From contig NZ_BSPC01000028.1 of NCBI RefSeq assembly GCF_030160835.1, positions 62,001 to 126,000 on the forward strand: a stretch of 64,000 bases of DNA, in the 5' to 3' direction. A program made the position numbers and the translations under genes. Source of the DNA: Labrys miyagiensis (GTDB taxonomy: Bacteria; Pseudomonadota; Alphaproteobacteria; Rhizobiales; Labraceae). Every line of letters begins with the position of its first letter. Position 1 is the stretch's first letter. Below are positions 9,701 to 19,166 of the stretch, piece by piece. The notes below the pieces were generated by a model. It was given only the letters and a program-made list of their open reading frames with translations, ran no database searches and had not been told where the DNA came from.

Positions 9701-10268
9701 GGCGCACCGGCATTGGCAGCCCCGGCGGATAGAGATCGAGAATGCCGCCGCGCACGGCGTATTCGCCGGTCTCGCGCACGGTGGAGGAGCGCAGATAGCC
9801 GTTATGCTCGAGCCAGGCCGCCAGCCTGTCCATGTTCACGGCATTGCCAGGCGCCGCCGAGAGGGATTGAGCCGCGATGAGATCGCGAGCCGGCACACGC
9901 TGGAGCGCGGCGTTGACGGTGGCGAGCACGATCCGCGGCCTGTCCCCGCCTCGCGTCGTCGCCAGACGCGACAGGGCCGTCATGCGTCGGGCAATCACGG
10001 CGGCATTGGGCGAGACGCGGTCATAGGGCTGGCAGTCCCAGGCCGGGAAGGTCACGACGTCGATCTCGGGCGCATAGAACTGCAGGGCGGCTTCGAGGCT
10101 CGCCGAACGGGCGCCGTCCCGCGCGATATGCAGCATGGCCGCCGGCCGGTCGCGGGTCTGCGCCGTCAGGGCGCGCGCGAGGTCGGCGAGGACGAGACCG
10201 TCCTGGCCGTCGGCGCAATTGGAAAAAACGAGATGGCCGCCCTGGGCGAGGTGGTCAGCGGCTTTCAT
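6759..10268 (-). CDS. mfd: transcription-repair coupling factor Mfd
   Basis: A 1169-residue protein of normal Mfd length. It removes RNA polymerase stalled at lesions and recruits UvrA. Order: UvrB-like N-terminal region, RNA polymerase-interacting domain (LSPGDVVVHVEHGIGRF near 490), helicase domain with Walker A GDVGFGKT near 648 and DEEQHFG as the DEAH-like box, second RecA lobe ending in RGRVGRS, and a C-terminal TRCF domain. The start ATG overlaps the sdhE stop by 4 bases (ATGA), so translation is probably coupled. Confidence 0.97.
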   Translation of the reverse strand: MKAADHLAQGGHLVFSNCADGQDGLVLADLARALTAQTRDRPAAMLHIARDGARSASLEAALQFYAPEIDVVTFPAWDCQPYDRVSPNAAVIARRMTALSRLATTRGGDRPRIVLATVNAALQRVPARDLIAAQSLSAAPGNAVNMDRLAAWLEHNGYLRSSTVRETGEYAVRGGILDLYPPGLPMPVRLDFFGDTLESIRSFDVETQRSSAQLRMLDLVPMSEVQLTTETIKRFRQAYLAEFGAQTRGDPLYEAISEGRRYVGLEHWLPLFHTRLDTLFDYLPGVPVALDALAEDAAGERLAQIKDYYDARRDALGKPGESVPYKPLGPDRLYFGPEEWRRRLDESSLVRITPFSAPGAPGREVVDCGGKQGHTFAAERAAEDANVFDAVIRHIRDLQGENKRVIVAGWTDGSRERLGAVLSDHGLTQAKPVPDFARALALPKSEIALGILPLETGFTTRDLAIISEQDILGDRLVRRTTKRKRAQDFLTEIGTLSPGDVVVHVEHGIGRFVGLQTVTAVGAPHDCLEIHYAGGDKLFLPVENLELLSRYGSEDAEAQLDKLGGRGWQERKARMKKRIREMAGELIKIAAARALREAPKLVPAQGIYDEFAARFPYSETEDQQFAIDSVLDDLASGRPMDRLVCGDVGFGKTEVALRAAFACALAGRQVAVVVPTTLLARQHTKTFADRFKGLPVKVAQLSRFVSAEDARKTRAGLASGDIDIVVGTHALLAKTISFRDLGLLIIDEEQHFGVGHKERLKQLRAEVHVLTLSATPIPRTLQLALTGVRELSIIATPPVDRLAVRTFVTPFDPVVLREALMRERYRGGQSFFVVPRIEDIADAKAFLNEYAPEAKVAIGHGQMAAGQLEDVMTAFYEGKYDILLSTTIVESGLDIPTANTLVVWRADMFGLAQLYQLRGRVGRSKTRAYALFTLPANRTITPGAERRLKVLQSLDTLGAGFQLASHDLDIRGAGNLLGDEQSGHIKEVGYELYQQMLEEAVAALKDGGVETEVEEQWSPQITIGTPVMIPEDYVPDLTLRLSLYRRLSSLDTDAEIDAFGAELTDRFGERPAEVDQLLRLMSIKALCRRANVEKVDAGPKGVVVSFRENSFANPNGLVRYIADQGSFARVRPDMRILFQRDFEQPNDRLKGTAVILKNLARIAETKQAA

Positions 10269-10561
10269 GCAAACATCGGCTTCATGGGAGAATGGTATTC
10301 GCGCAGGCGGCGAAAGAGCTCGGTATCATATTGGGTGGGAACCGGCTCCGCGCCAGTGATCCAGCTGTAGAGATCATGGTCCTGGGCGTCGATCAACTGC
10401 TCGAATTCGCCGACCTCGCCCTCGGTGAGATCGATAATCACGGCATCACAGAAGCGGCCCATGATCAGATCCATCTCGCGAAAGCCGCGATGCCAGGCGC
10501 GGTAGACGATGCGCCGACGACGCGGATCCAGCTCATCTGATGTGCGTATCGTTCCGGACAT
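10265..10561 (-). CDS. sdhE: succinate dehydrogenase flavinylation/assembly factor SdhE
   Basis: A 98-residue cytoplasmic protein of the SdhE (SDH5) family, which helps attach FAD covalently to SdhA. The signature RGFREMD (residues 25-31) is the conserved RGxxExD motif. I chose the ATG at 10561 because it gives the family's usual length; a longer upstream frame would add about 75 unsupported residues. The stop overlaps the start of mfd. The arrangement sdhE-mfd opposite recG is familiar from Hyphomicrobiales. Confidence 0.9.
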   Translation of the reverse strand: MSGTIRTSDELDPRRRRIVYRAWHRGFREMDLIMGRFCDAVIIDLTEGEVGEFEQLIDAQDHDLYSWITGAEPVPTQYDTELFRRLREYHSPMKPMFA

Positions 10562-10666
10562 GTTCTCAATCCCTTGCGACGCTGTATAGAGAGTTGGAAT
10601 GGCGGAGGAAACATTCAAAGTGAAATGCCGCCGCTGATACGAGATTGAAGGCGTCAGGAGGGGACA

Positions 10667-10975
10667 ATGCTGACGACAAAACGCAAGCCCGCCACAGTCG
10701 CTGAGATCCTCGTGGAGGAATTCATGCAGCCGCTTGGCCTTACGAAGGCCGCCCTGGCGGAGGCCATGGGTGTGCAGCGTAAGCATGTCAACGAACTATG
10801 CAACGATCGCAGAGCAGTAACGGCTGCGACGGCGTTGATTCTGGCTCGCCTCTTCGGCAACAGCCCTGATTTCTGGCTGAACGTCCAGCGCCGCACAGAT
10901 CTGTGGATCGCCATGCACGACCCTCACGAGCTCGAGCGCATCGAGCGGGCACGGCCACTCAGCACGGCTGCTTGA
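10667..10975 (+). CDS. HigA/VapI-family antitoxin-like HTH protein (orphan)
   Basis: A 102-residue XRE-type helix-turn-helix protein; the HTH lies at about residues 25-60 (LTKAALAEAMGV...NELCNDRRAV) and the family mark NSPDFWLNVQRR follows. HigA antitoxins bind their own promoter and neutralise the HigB mRNA interferase. A strong ribosome site (AGGAGGGG) precedes the ATG. No HigB-like frame is present in the 105 bases between sdhE and this gene, nor downstream, so the toxin is absent locally. It may now serve only as a regulator, possibly of the sdhE/recG intergenic region. Confidence 0.85.
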   Translation: MLTTKRKPATVAEILVEEFMQPLGLTKAALAEAMGVQRKHVNELCNDRRAVTAATALILARLFGNSPDFWLNVQRRTDLWIAMHDPHELERIERARPLSTAA

Positions 10976-11030
10976 CGATCGGGGTACGCCAACCGAAGAG
11001 ACGAAGCTAAAGTGCGCCTCTGAGGTTTGC

Positions 11031-13127
11031 ATGCGTCCGACGATTCTCAATCCCCTCTTTGCCTCCGTCTCCTCGCTGCCGGGGATTGGTCCCAAGCTCG
11101 TCAAGGTTCTCACGCGCCTGCTGGGTGGGACGGAGCCCGTGGGTGCGCGGGTGATCGATGCGCTGTTCCATCTGCCCTCCGGCGTGCTCGACCGGCGTCT
11201 TCGGCCCAAGCTGATCGATGCGCCTTTCGAAGTACTGGTCATGGTGGCCGTCACGCCGGAGCGCTATATCCCCAGTACGGGCCGAGGGCCGTTCCGCGTC
11301 TATTGCTCGGACGACACGGCGGATCTGATGCTCGCCTTCTTCGTGCCCCAGACGGCCTGGATCGAGAACGCCCTGCCGATCGGCCAGAAGCGTTGGGTGA
11401 GCGGCAAGATCGAACTGTTCGATGGCATACGCCAGATGGCGCATCCCGACCGCATGGTCGACGAAGCCGGACTCAAGGCGCTGCCGCTGATCGAACCGGT
11501 CTATCCGCTCACCGAAGGTCTCTATCCGCGCCAGATCCAGAAGGCGGCGCAGGAGGCTCTCGCCAAGACGCCGGAGCTTGCGGAATGGCAGGATCCGGCC
11601 TGGCTCAAGAGCCAGAACTGGCCGGGTTTTCGCGAGGCGCTTGCCAGCATCCATTCGCCGCAGACGCCTGAAGCGGTGGCGCTCGATGCGCCCGAACGCC
11701 TGCGTCTCGCCTATGACGAATTGCTGGCCTCCCAGCTGGCGCTCGCCATGGTGCGCGCCAGCAACAAGGCGCTGCCCGGCCTTGCCGTCGAAGGCACGGG
11801 CGCGATCACGGCGAAGATCGAGGCCGCCCTGCCCTTCAGCCTCACATCGAGCCAGGTGACGGCCCTCGCCGATATCCGGGCCGACATGGCTGGCCCCACC
11901 CGCATGCTGCGCCTGCTCCAGGGCGATGTCGGCTCGGGCAAGACGGTGGTGGCGCTGCTCGCCATGGCGACCATGGTCGAGGGTGGCCGCCAGGCGGCGC
12001 TGATGGCGCCGACCGAGATCCTGGCGCGCCAGCACCTTGCCACCATCCGGCCGCTGGCGGATGCGGCGGGCCTACGCCTCGGCATCGTCACCGGCCGCGA
12101 CAAGCCCAAGGAACGCGCGCGCATGCAGGAGGCGCTCCGGAGCGGCGAGATCGACATCGTCGTCGGCACCCACGCCCTCTTCCAGGAGGAGGTCGAGTTC
12201 CGCGATCTTGGCCTGGCCATCGTCGACGAGCAGCACCGTTTCGGCGTGCATCAGCGCCTCGCCCTCGGCCGCAAGAATGCGGCGATCGACGTGCTGGTGA
12301 TGACGGCGACGCCCATCCCGCGCAGCCTGGTGCTGACCTATTTCGGTGACATGGATGCCTCGGCCCTGCGCGAGAAGCCGGCGGGGCGCAAGCCGGTCGA
12401 TACCCGCCTAATCTCGCTGGAGCGCCTTGGCGAGGTCGTCAGCGGCCTCGGCCGCCTGCTGCAGACCGGCGCTCGCGCCTATTGGGTCTGCCCGCTGATC
12501 GCCGAATCCGAAACGCTCGATGTCGCCGCCGCCGAGGATCGCTACAACCATCTCGCCTCGATCTTCGGCGACAAGGTCGGCCTGCTCCATGGCCAGATGA
12601 AGGGCACCGACAAGGATGCGGTGATGGCCCGCTTCATTGCCGGCGATCTGCGCGTCCTCGTCTCTACCACGGTTATCGAGGTCGGCGTCAACGTGCCGGA
12701 GGCCACGGTGATGGTGGTGGAACATGCCGAGCGCTTTGGCCTCGCCCAGCTCCACCAGCTGCGCGGGCGTATCGGTCGCGGTTCGGACAAGTCCACCTGC
12801 CTCCTGCTCTACAAGGGCCCGCTCGGCGAGGTGGCGAAGAAGCGGCTCGAGATCATGCGCGAGACCGAGGACGGCTTCCGCATCGCCGAGGAGGACCTGA
12901 AGCTGCGCGGCGAAGGCGATGTGCTCGGCACGCGCCAATCCGGCATGCCCGGATTCAAGGTGGCCAATCTCGACGTGCACCGGCATCTCCTGCCGACGGC
13001 CAATGACGATGCCCGCCTGGTGCTGGCGCGCGACCCGCAGCTCACCTCGCCCCGCGGCGAAGCGTTGCGCGCCTTGCTCTATCTGTTCGAGCGCGACGAG
13101 GCCGTGCGGTTGCTTCGGTCGGGGTAA
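11031..13127 (+). CDS. recG: ATP-dependent DNA helicase RecG
   Basis: A 698-residue helicase of normal length that reverses stalled replication forks and branch-migrates Holliday junctions. The N-terminal wedge/OB region spans about 50-160. Walker A GDVGSGKT is at about residue 297, the DEQHRFG box marks Rec[10 protein letters not shown] is motif III, and RGRIGRG is motif VI, followed by the C-terminal RecG helical hook ([17 protein letters not shown]). It is transcribed away from sdhE-mfd. Confidence 0.97.
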   Translation: MRPTILNPLFASVSSLPGIGPKLVKVLTRLLGGTEPVGARVIDALFHLPSGVLDRRLRPKLIDAPFEVLVMVAVTPERYIPSTGRGPFRVYCSDDTADLMLAFFVPQTAWIENALPIGQKRWVSGKIELFDGIRQMAHPDRMVDEAGLKALPLIEPVYPLTEGLYPRQIQKAAQEALAKTPELAEWQDPAWLKSQNWPGFREALASIHSPQTPEAVALDAPERLRLAYDELLASQLALAMVRASNKALPGLAVEGTGAITAKIEAALPFSLTSSQVTALADIRADMAGPTRMLRLLQGDVGSGKTVVALLAMATMVEGGRQAALMAPTEILARQHLATIRPLADAAGLRLGIVTGRDKPKERARMQEALRSGEIDIVVGTHALFQEEVEFRDLGLAIVDEQHRFGVHQRLALGRKNAAIDVLVMTATPIPRSLVLTYFGDMDASALREKPAGRKPVDTRLISLERLGEVVSGLGRLLQTGARAYWVCPLIAESETLDVAAAEDRYNHLASIFGDKVGLLHGQMKGTDKDAVMARFIAGDLRVLVSTTVIEVGVNVPEATVMVVEHAERFGLAQLHQLRGRIGRGSDKSTCLLLYKGPLGEVAKKRLEIMRETEDGFRIAEEDLKLRGEGDVLGTRQSGMPGFKVANLDVHRHLLPTANDDARLVLARDPQLTSPRGEALRALLYLFERDEAVRLLRSG

Positions 13128-13253
13128 TGCACCACTGTCGCAAGATGGTCGCGCTAACCCGAGCTTCCGGGGATAGCCGCCGCACCGCCCTTGCCTACCG
13201 ACCCGGCATATGCACTAGACTGGCTTCCCCAAGGACAGCTCAGCAGAAGCCGC

Positions 13254-14849
13254 ATGGTGATGACAAGCACCCAGACCCTCAGTTTCCCCGAAGCGCAGGC
13301 TCGCACCCAGGCGAGTTATGACGAATTTCCCTATATTTCGCATGCCTTCCCGCAGACCCATCCAGCCCGGATGGCGGCGATCGGCACGCTCTTCAACCTG
13401 GAGATGCCGCCGGTAGAGACCGCGAGCGTGCTTGAAATCGGCTGCGCCAGCGGCGGCAATCTCATTCCGCTCGCCAGCACCTATCCGAAGGCCCGCTTTC
13501 TGGGTGTCGATCTTTCCACAATTCAGATCGAGGACGGCAGGAGGCGTATCGAGGCGCAGGGCCTGACCAATATCGAACTGCGCCAGCAGGACATATCCGC
13601 CTTCCGCAGTCCGGGGCACCGCTTCGACTACATCATCTGCCATGGCGTCTATTCCTGGGTGTCCGAGCCGGTTCGGCACGCGATCCTCAAGGTCTGTTCC
13701 CGCTACCTGAAACTCCGGGGCGTCGCTTATGTCAGCTACAACGTCCTGCCTGGCTGGCGCCCCAAGCAGATCCTACGTGACGCGCTGATGGCGCATGTCG
13801 GCCAGACCAGCAACCAGCGCGAACGTGTGACGAGAGCCCGGGAATTCATGGGCTTCCTCAACCAGCATACGCCGAACAATCCCTACGGCGCCGCCGTCAA
13901 GGACAGCGTGGCCGAGTTGCAGAAGGCCACTGACGAGTATCTCGCCCATGAGTTCCTGGAGCTCGACAACGCGCCCTGCTCCTTCCACGACTTCATGCAT
14001 GCCTCCGGCCAGCACAAGCTCGCCTTTCTCGGCGAGAGCGACATCAACATGATGGTGGCCGATAATTTCGGCCCCGATCTTGCCAAGTCGCTGCGGGCAT
14101 TGAGTGCAAACGACCTGCACGCCACTGAGAACTATATCGATGTGCTGACGGGGCGGACCTTCCGGCAGACGTTGCTCATCAATCCGGAACGCGCTCAGGC
14201 CGTCCGGCGCCTGATCGATTCTCAGCGGCTCGAAAACCTGCATCTGATCGCCGATATCACGGAGGTTCCCTCCCCCATTCCCGAGCTGCCCTATTGCTTC
14301 GAGAGCCGCCAGGGCCGCCAGCTGCGCGTCAGCAGGGAACCGGTCCGAAAGGCCTTGCAGTTGATGGCCTCGCGGCGTCCATCGACTTCCAATCTCAGCC
14401 AGTTGCTTACCGATCTCGAAAGCAGCGGCGAGACGCTGTCGAGCCAGGACCGCGCCGACATAGGCGGAGCGCTTCTGCAAGGCGTGCTTTCCGGTCTATT
14501 CTCGGCCCGCACCCGGCCGATCGAGGCCGCCACGGCGGATACCGAAAAGCCGAAAGCGATCGCCCTCGCCCGCAAGGATGCGGCTGGAGGCCGAACCCGC
14601 TCAGCCAATCTGCGCCACGAGAGCGTCGATCTCGGCGTGGTCGCCCAGCATATCTTGCCGGTCATGGATGGTACGCTCGATCGCGACGGGCTCTGTGCCC
14701 ATCTGGAGGCGCGGGCAAAGGCGGGCGCCCTGCATTTCCAGCGCAATGGCCAGCAGATCACGGACGAAGCGGATATCGCCGCCTGTGCCCGCGAGCACCT
14801 GGGCAATGCCATCCAGTGGCTCGCGAGCAACGCCCTGCTCGAAGCCTGA
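13254..14849 (+). CDS. SAM-dependent methyltransferase with methyltransferase regulatory domain
   Basis: A protein of 531 residues from ATG 13254 (ATG 13260 is an alternative; the TTG at 13191 adds 21 unlikely residues). The N-terminal class I methyltransferase domain shows motif I VLEIGCASGGN near residue 57 and the LGVDLS acidic loop; HGVYSWVS follows. The middle segment from about residue 220 matches the methyltransferase regulatory domain (PF10119 type), and the C-terminus is a mixed helical region. Substrate unknown. It follows recG by about 130 bases and seems to be a separate unit. Confidence 0.8.
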   Translation: MVMTSTQTLSFPEAQARTQASYDEFPYISHAFPQTHPARMAAIGTLFNLEMPPVETASVLEIGCASGGNLIPLASTYPKARFLGVDLSTIQIEDGRRRIEAQGLTNIELRQQDISAFRSPGHRFDYIICHGVYSWVSEPVRHAILKVCSRYLKLRGVAYVSYNVLPGWRPKQILRDALMAHVGQTSNQRERVTRAREFMGFLNQHTPNNPYGAAVKDSVAELQKATDEYLAHEFLELDNAPCSFHDFMHASGQHKLAFLGESDINMMVADNFGPDLAKSLRALSANDLHATENYIDVLTGRTFRQTLLINPERAQAVRRLIDSQRLENLHLIADITEVPSPIPELPYCFESRQGRQLRVSREPVRKALQLMASRRPSTSNLSQLLTDLESSGETLSSQDRADIGGALLQGVLSGLFSARTRPIEAATADTEKPKAIALARKDAAGGRTRSANLRHESVDLGVVAQHILPVMDGTLDRDGLCAHLEARAKAGALHFQRNGQQITDEADIAACAREHLGNAIQWLASNALLEA

Positions 14850-14924
14850 AGGGCCTGGCAAGAGGGATACCGTCATTGCGAACGTGCGGGCCGTCTCCGA
14901 TTATTCAGTCAGGCCCAGCCCTGC

Positions 14925-15620
14925 TCATTCCGCTTCCACGGCGACGATGGATTCCGGCTGGATCAATCCGGCCGAGATCACCAGCTTGGTCGCCTGCTCG
15001 ATGGTAATGGAAAGCTCGATCACCTTGGATTTCGGCAGGAGGAAGAAGAAACCGGTGGTCGGGTTCGGCGCGCAGGGCATGAAGACGGAAACCCAGGCCT
15101 CGCCATTGCCGCCGGGCAGCCTCTGCTCGATCACCGGACTTGGTTCGGAGGAGATGAAGACGATCGACCAGGCGCCTGTGGGAAATTCCACCAGCCCCAC
15201 CTTGCGGAAGGAGGTGCCGGACTGGGAGAAGACGGTCGAGAAGACCTGTTTCAGCGCCTTGTAGATGCTGCGCACCACCGGCGTGCGGTTGAGCAGTTTC
15301 TCTCCGAAGCGCACAAGCGTGCGGCCGACCAGGTTAGCGGTGAAGAAGCCCACCAGGGTCAGGCCGATCACCGCGACGATCAGTCCGAAGCCCGGGATCT
15401 GGAACGGCAGATAGGTCTCGGGCAGATAACGCTGCGGGATGAAAGGTTTAACCCAGCCGTCGACCCATTGGATGAAGGTCCAGATCAGATAGAGCGTGAT
15501 AGCAACCGGCCCAGTGACCACCAGGCCGGTCAGAAAATAATTATGCAGTCCGCCAAACCGGCTCACCCTCTGCGGCGGGCCCGCCGGCGTCACGGTCGGG
15601 GTTATTGTCTCGCGCACCAT
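14925..15620 (-). CDS. DUF502 family inner-membrane protein
   Basis: A 231-residue protein with two transmembrane segments (about residues 28-52 and 74-98) followed by a cytoplasmic or periplasmic domain carrying the DUF502 hallmarks TPVVRSIYKALKQV and GFFFLLPKSKVIEL. Function is unknown. In related genomes the family lies close to recG, which fits here: recG is about 1.8 kb away across the methyltransferase gene. The gene converges on that methyltransferase. Confidence 0.85.
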   Translation of the reverse strand: MVRETITPTVTPAGPPQRVSRFGGLHNYFLTGLVVTGPVAITLYLIWTFIQWVDGWVKPFIPQRYLPETYLPFQIPGFGLIVAVIGLTLVGFFTANLVGRTLVRFGEKLLNRTPVVRSIYKALKQVFSTVFSQSGTSFRKVGLVEFPTGAWSIVFISSEPSPVIEQRLPGGNGEAWVSVFMPCAPNPTTGFFFLLPKSKVIELSITIEQATKLVISAGLIQPESIVAVEAE

Positions 15621-15936
15621 GCGTCAGTTCTAGCATGGCAAGTGAGCCGTCTGTCGATCCAAATTTGAGCAGACCCTGGTTGATCGGAAGGCAGGATGGA
15701 TCCCGCCATTCAACCATTACATCGGCGATGCGATTTCGCCCAACTGGAGCGCGCGGCCACCGGCTCGACCAGCTGGCCGCACCACCCAATTCGGCTGAAA
15801 CATGCCCTTCCTGATAGTCATGCATCATATGGGCTGCGGCGTTCGTCAGACGCCGCGTGAGGGATATTCTCCAGCAAGAAGAAAGCCGGCGGCTGGTTTC
15901 GCCGGCCAGAACATACCCCACGGGCTCTTCCGCAGT
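15621..15936. other. intergenic region without a supported gene
   Basis: Open frames exist on both strands but none has a recognisable domain or credible start. The right half is the 3' flank of the minus-strand hydrolase gene and the left half the upstream flank of the DUF502 gene, so its promoter is expected near 15625-15720. Confidence 0.4.
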
Positions 15937-17004
15937 TTAACTGTTCGAATCGATGTCGATGACGGCGTCGACGAAGGCCTTCGGTGCCTCCTGCGGCAGG
16001 TTGTGTCCGATCCCTCCGGTGATCAGTCGATGCGAATATTTGCCGGAGAACATTTTTGCGTAGGCGCTGGGGTCGGGATGAGGGGCGCCGTTGGCGTCGC
16101 CCTCGAGCGTAATCGTCGGTACGGTGATGACGGGTGCCTTGGCAAGCTGCTGCTCCAGCTTGTCATATTGCGGCTCCCCCTTGGCGAGATCGAGCCGCCA
16201 GCGATAATTGTGAATGCTGATCGCGACATGATCCGGATTGTCGAGGGACTTGGCGCTGCGGTCGAAGGTGGCGTCGTCGAAGGTCCATTGTGGCGAAGCG
16301 AGCTGCCAGATGAGCTTGGCAAAATCATGCGTGTATTTCTCGTAGCCGGCGCGGCCGCGCTCGGTGGCGAAGTAATATTGATACCACCATTGCAATTCGG
16401 CTTTCGGCGGCAGTGGCAGCTTACCGGACTCCTGGTTGCCGATCAGATAGCCGCTCACCGAGACCATTGCCTTGCAGCGTTCGGGCCACAACGCGGCGAT
16501 GATGTTCGCCGTACGCGCGCCCCAATCGAAGCCGGCGAGCGTGGCTTTCCCGATACCCAGCGCATCCATGAAAGCGATGAGGTCACTCGCCAGCGCCGAT
16601 GGCTGGCCGTTGCGCATCGCGGTGTCCGACAGGAAACGTGTGGTGCCGTAGCCGCGCAAATGCGGCACGATCACGCGATATCCCCTGGATGCCAGGCTGG
16701 GTGCCACCTCGATAAAACTGTGGATGTCATAAGGCCAGCCATGCAACAGGATGACGGCACGGCCGTCAGCCGGTCCCAGCTCGGCATAGCCGACGTTCAA
16801 CACGCCGGCATCAATCTGCTTGAGCGGGCCAAATGTCGCCGGGGCCGCCTTCATGGCAGCCGGTGTCGCCTCGCTTGCCCCGCCTGAAGCGGCTTGCGCC
16901 GGTGAGGCGATGCCAAGCCGGGAGAACGCAAGGCCTATCGCCGCTGCACCGACGATATGGCGGCGGCGCTGGTCGATCCTGTCGGGAATATCGGTCTTGC
17001 TCAT
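15937..17004 (-). CDS. exported alpha/beta hydrolase
   Basis: A 355-residue alpha/beta-fold hydrolase. The N-terminus has a Tat-like signal (RRRHIVGAAAIGLAFSRLG, cleavage near residue 38). The oxyanion segment HGWPYDIHSF and nucleophile elbow AGFDWGA (Asp nucleophile, near residue 165) point to the epoxide hydrolase/haloalkane dehalogenase branch; the catalytic His is in GGIGHNLPQEAP near the end. Substrate unknown. It is the last gene of a three-gene minus-strand group with the VOC protein and epoxide hydrolase. Confidence 0.8.
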   Translation of the reverse strand: MSKTDIPDRIDQRRRHIVGAAAIGLAFSRLGIASPAQAASGGASEATPAAMKAAPATFGPLKQIDAGVLNVGYAELGPADGRAVILLHGWPYDIHSFIEVAPSLASRGYRVIVPHLRGYGTTRFLSDTAMRNGQPSALASDLIAFMDALGIGKATLAGFDWGARTANIIAALWPERCKAMVSVSGYLIGNQESGKLPLPPKAELQWWYQYYFATERGRAGYEKYTHDFAKLIWQLASPQWTFDDATFDRSAKSLDNPDHVAISIHNYRWRLDLAKGEPQYDKLEQQLAKAPVITVPTITLEGDANGAPHPDPSAYAKMFSGKYSHRLITGGIGHNLPQEAPKAFVDAVIDIDSNS

Positions 17005-17078
17005 GGCAAGGCCTCCTCATGATGACGGCGATCGGATATCTGGGGCGGCAGCGTACCGTCGCCCCGTGAAGCTCGCAT

Positions 17079-17729
17079 TTACAGGGGCAAAGGCTTGCCG
17101 GCCTGCTCGGCCACCATGTAGGCGGCATACCAGTCCGGCCAGTTTTCGTCATGCCGGCCGCCATCCCGCTTCTCGTGTTCACCATGTGCGTCCGCCGCAC
17201 GCCGGAGCGCAGCCGCGAGGTCGGTGGAGGAGGTGAACGTCGTTTTGTCCGGGTCCACCCGTCCGGGCAACCGCTCGGTCACCTCCTGCAGGAGCCAGCC
17301 ATTGCCGTCCGGATCGCTGAAGGTGGCGTAGGAGACGTAGCTGCGCCGCTCCGGGTCCCGGCCGGTGATTGCAGGCTGCCCCGGACCGGCGCGGTGGAAC
17401 ACCTCGCTCACTCCAGCGCCGTGGCCGACAAGGTCGGCGCGCACCGCCTCGATGTCCGATACGACGAGGTAGAGTCCCCGCGCCGAACCTGGCGCGGCTG
17501 TCGTGAGACCGGTGCCGAAGTGGATCGAGCTCGGCGAGCCTGGAGGCGTGAATTGGACCACCCGGAATGTGTCGCCAACCACGAAGTCGGCATCGAGCCT
17601 CCAACCCAGGCCGCCATAGAAGGCCTTGGCGCGGTCGACATTCGAAACCGGGATCACGACCACTTCGAGCTTCATGTCGAGAGTTTTGGATATCGTCGTG
17701 CCCCGCCGGGCCGTTGCCGTATCTGACAT
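17079..17729 (-). CDS. VOC (glyoxalase/bleomycin-resistance fold) protein
   Basis: A 216-residue protein starting at ATG 17729, chosen because AGGACAGGACA precedes it. The VOC domain (residues about 18-145) starts VVVIPVSNVDRAKAFYGGLGW and ends FSDPDGNGWLLQEV, the usual lactoylglutathione-lyase-like pattern with the metal-ligand Glu in LLQEV. The C-terminal 60 residues are polar and end with WPDWYAAYMVAEQAGKPLPL, an appended helix seen in some homologues of this group. Reaction unknown; sits between two secreted hydrolases, suggesting detoxification of xenobiotics. Confidence 0.85.
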   Translation of the reverse strand: MSDTATARRGTTISKTLDMKLEVVVIPVSNVDRAKAFYGGLGWRLDADFVVGDTFRVVQFTPPGSPSSIHFGTGLTTAAPGSARGLYLVVSDIEAVRADLVGHGAGVSEVFHRAGPGQPAITGRDPERRSYVSYATFSDPDGNGWLLQEVTERLPGRVDPDKTTFTSSTDLAAALRRAADAHGEHEKRDGGRHDENWPDWYAAYMVAEQAGKPLPL

Positions 17730-17864
17730 TGTCCTGTCCTTTCTGTTTGACGTTGTTTCAGCGTACTGGGCAGCAGCGGAGATATGGTAGCGCATCGGGG
17801 GAGCGCTGAGGGAAAGGTTCATATCAGCCTCCGCCGAGCGGGGCCTGCTGGCTGCCCGCTCGCC

Positions 17865-19166
17865 CTAGATATCCTGGCGCAAGGGCCGGAACGCTGTCCT
17901 GAGCTCGACGGTGAAGGCGACCGGCTGTTCCCAGGCAGCGAAATGACCACCCTTCGGAAGCCTGTTGTAGTAGATCAGCTTCGGATAAGCCTTCTCCGCC
18001 CAGCTTTGCGGCGCCTGGTAGATCTCGTCCGGAAAGGCGCTGACGGCGACCGGAATCTTGATGCCTCTGGGATCAAAGAAGCCTCCTGTCGGAAAATGCG
18101 CATTGTCCCAGTAGAGGCGTGCCGAGGAAATGGCGGTGTTCGTCAGCCAGTAGAGCGTAATATTGTCGAGGATGTCGTCACGCGTCAGGCCTTCGCTCCC
18201 TCCGTCAAAGACGCGGGCGATCATCTCGTAACTGCGAATGTCGTGGTCGAGCATCCACGCCGCCAGGCCGACCGGCGAGTCGACGATCCCATAGAGCGTC
18301 TGTGGGCGGTTGTTCATCTCGATCGCGTAGCCCAGCCCGTTCTTGTAGAAGTCGTCGAGCTGATCCCAGGCGCGCTTTTCATCTGCAGTGAGGCTGGCAG
18401 GCGGTGGGCCGCCCGCTGCGAGCGCCTTGGCGATATCGGCAGGAACCGTGGCTGCCATGTTGGTATGGATGCCGAGCAATCCCGGCGGCTGCTGCACGGC
18501 CATCAGTTCCGTAACGGCGTTCCCCCAATCGCCGCCCTGCGCCACGAACTTCGTGTAGCCGAGGCGCTGCATGAGCACCGTCCATGCCTTGGCGATACGG
18601 GTTGGCGTCCAGCCTGGCGCTGTCGGCTTCCCGGAAAAGCCGTAGCCCGGCAGAGATGGGATCACCACATGAAAGGCATCCGATGCGCTCCCGCCATGTG
18701 CAGTCGGATCGGTGAGCGGTTCGATGATCTTCAGCTGTTCGATGATCGAGCCGGGCCATCCATGCGTGACAATCAGCGGCAACGCTTTTTCATGCTTGGA
18801 GCGGACATGAATGAAGTGAATGTCCAGCCCGTCGATTTCGGTGATGAATTGCGGCAGCCCGTTCAGCCGCGCCTCCATCTTGTGCCAGTCGTAATCCGTC
18901 GCCCAATATTTCGCCAGTTTCTGGATCGTTGCGAGCTGCACACCCTGCGTGTCGTCGGTGACGGTCTCCTTGTCCGGCCAACGGGTCGCCGCCACGCGCC
19001 GGCGCAAATCATCCAGCTGGTCCTGCGGGAAGCTGACGTTGAAGGGGCGGATCGGGGCATCAGCGGCTACGGCACCGAATGCGCTCGGAAGCAGGGTGAG
19101 GGCCACGGCGGCACCTGTCGTGGCAAGCATCTCGCGCCGCGTCGGCGATAGCGATATGTCTGACAT
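17865..19166 (-). CDS. exported epoxide hydrolase (EHN family), copy 1
   Basis: A 433-residue protein with a Tat-type leader (TRREMLATTGAA, cleavage near residue 35). An epoxide-hydrolase N-terminal domain (IRPFNVSFP...RRRVAATRWPD) precedes the alpha/beta core. Catalytic features: oxyanion THGWPGS, nucleophile Asp in AQGGDWGN, and His in PKGGHFAAWEQP near residue 408. A good AGGAG ribosome site precedes the ATG. Roughly 70 percent identical by eye to the gene at 33594-34919 through the core. It leads the minus-strand hydrolase group, divergent from the regulator at 19448. Confidence 0.88.
   Translation of the reverse strand: MSDISLSPTRREMLATTGAAVALTLLPSAFGAVAADAPIRPFNVSFPQDQLDDLRRRVAATRWPDKETVTDDTQGVQLATIQKLAKYWATDYDWHKMEARLNGLPQFITEIDGLDIHFIHVRSKHEKALPLIVTHGWPGSIIEQLKIIEPLTDPTAHGGSASDAFHVVIPSLPGYGFSGKPTAPGWTPTRIAKAWTVLMQRLGYTKFVAQGGDWGNAVTELMAVQQPPGLLGIHTNMAATVPADIAKALAAGGPPPASLTADEKRAWDQLDDFYKNGLGYAIEMNNRPQTLYGIVDSPVGLAAWMLDHDIRSYEMIARVFDGGSEGLTRDDILDNITLYWLTNTAISSARLYWDNAHFPTGGFFDPRGIKIPVAVSAFPDEIYQAPQSWAEKAYPKLIYYNRLPKGGHFAAWEQPVAFTVELRTAFRPLRQDI

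Noticed and set aside
15541-15921. 126-residue minus-strand frame upstream of DUF502
   Set aside because: Overlaps the start of the DUF502 gene in another frame and shows no domain or ribosome site.
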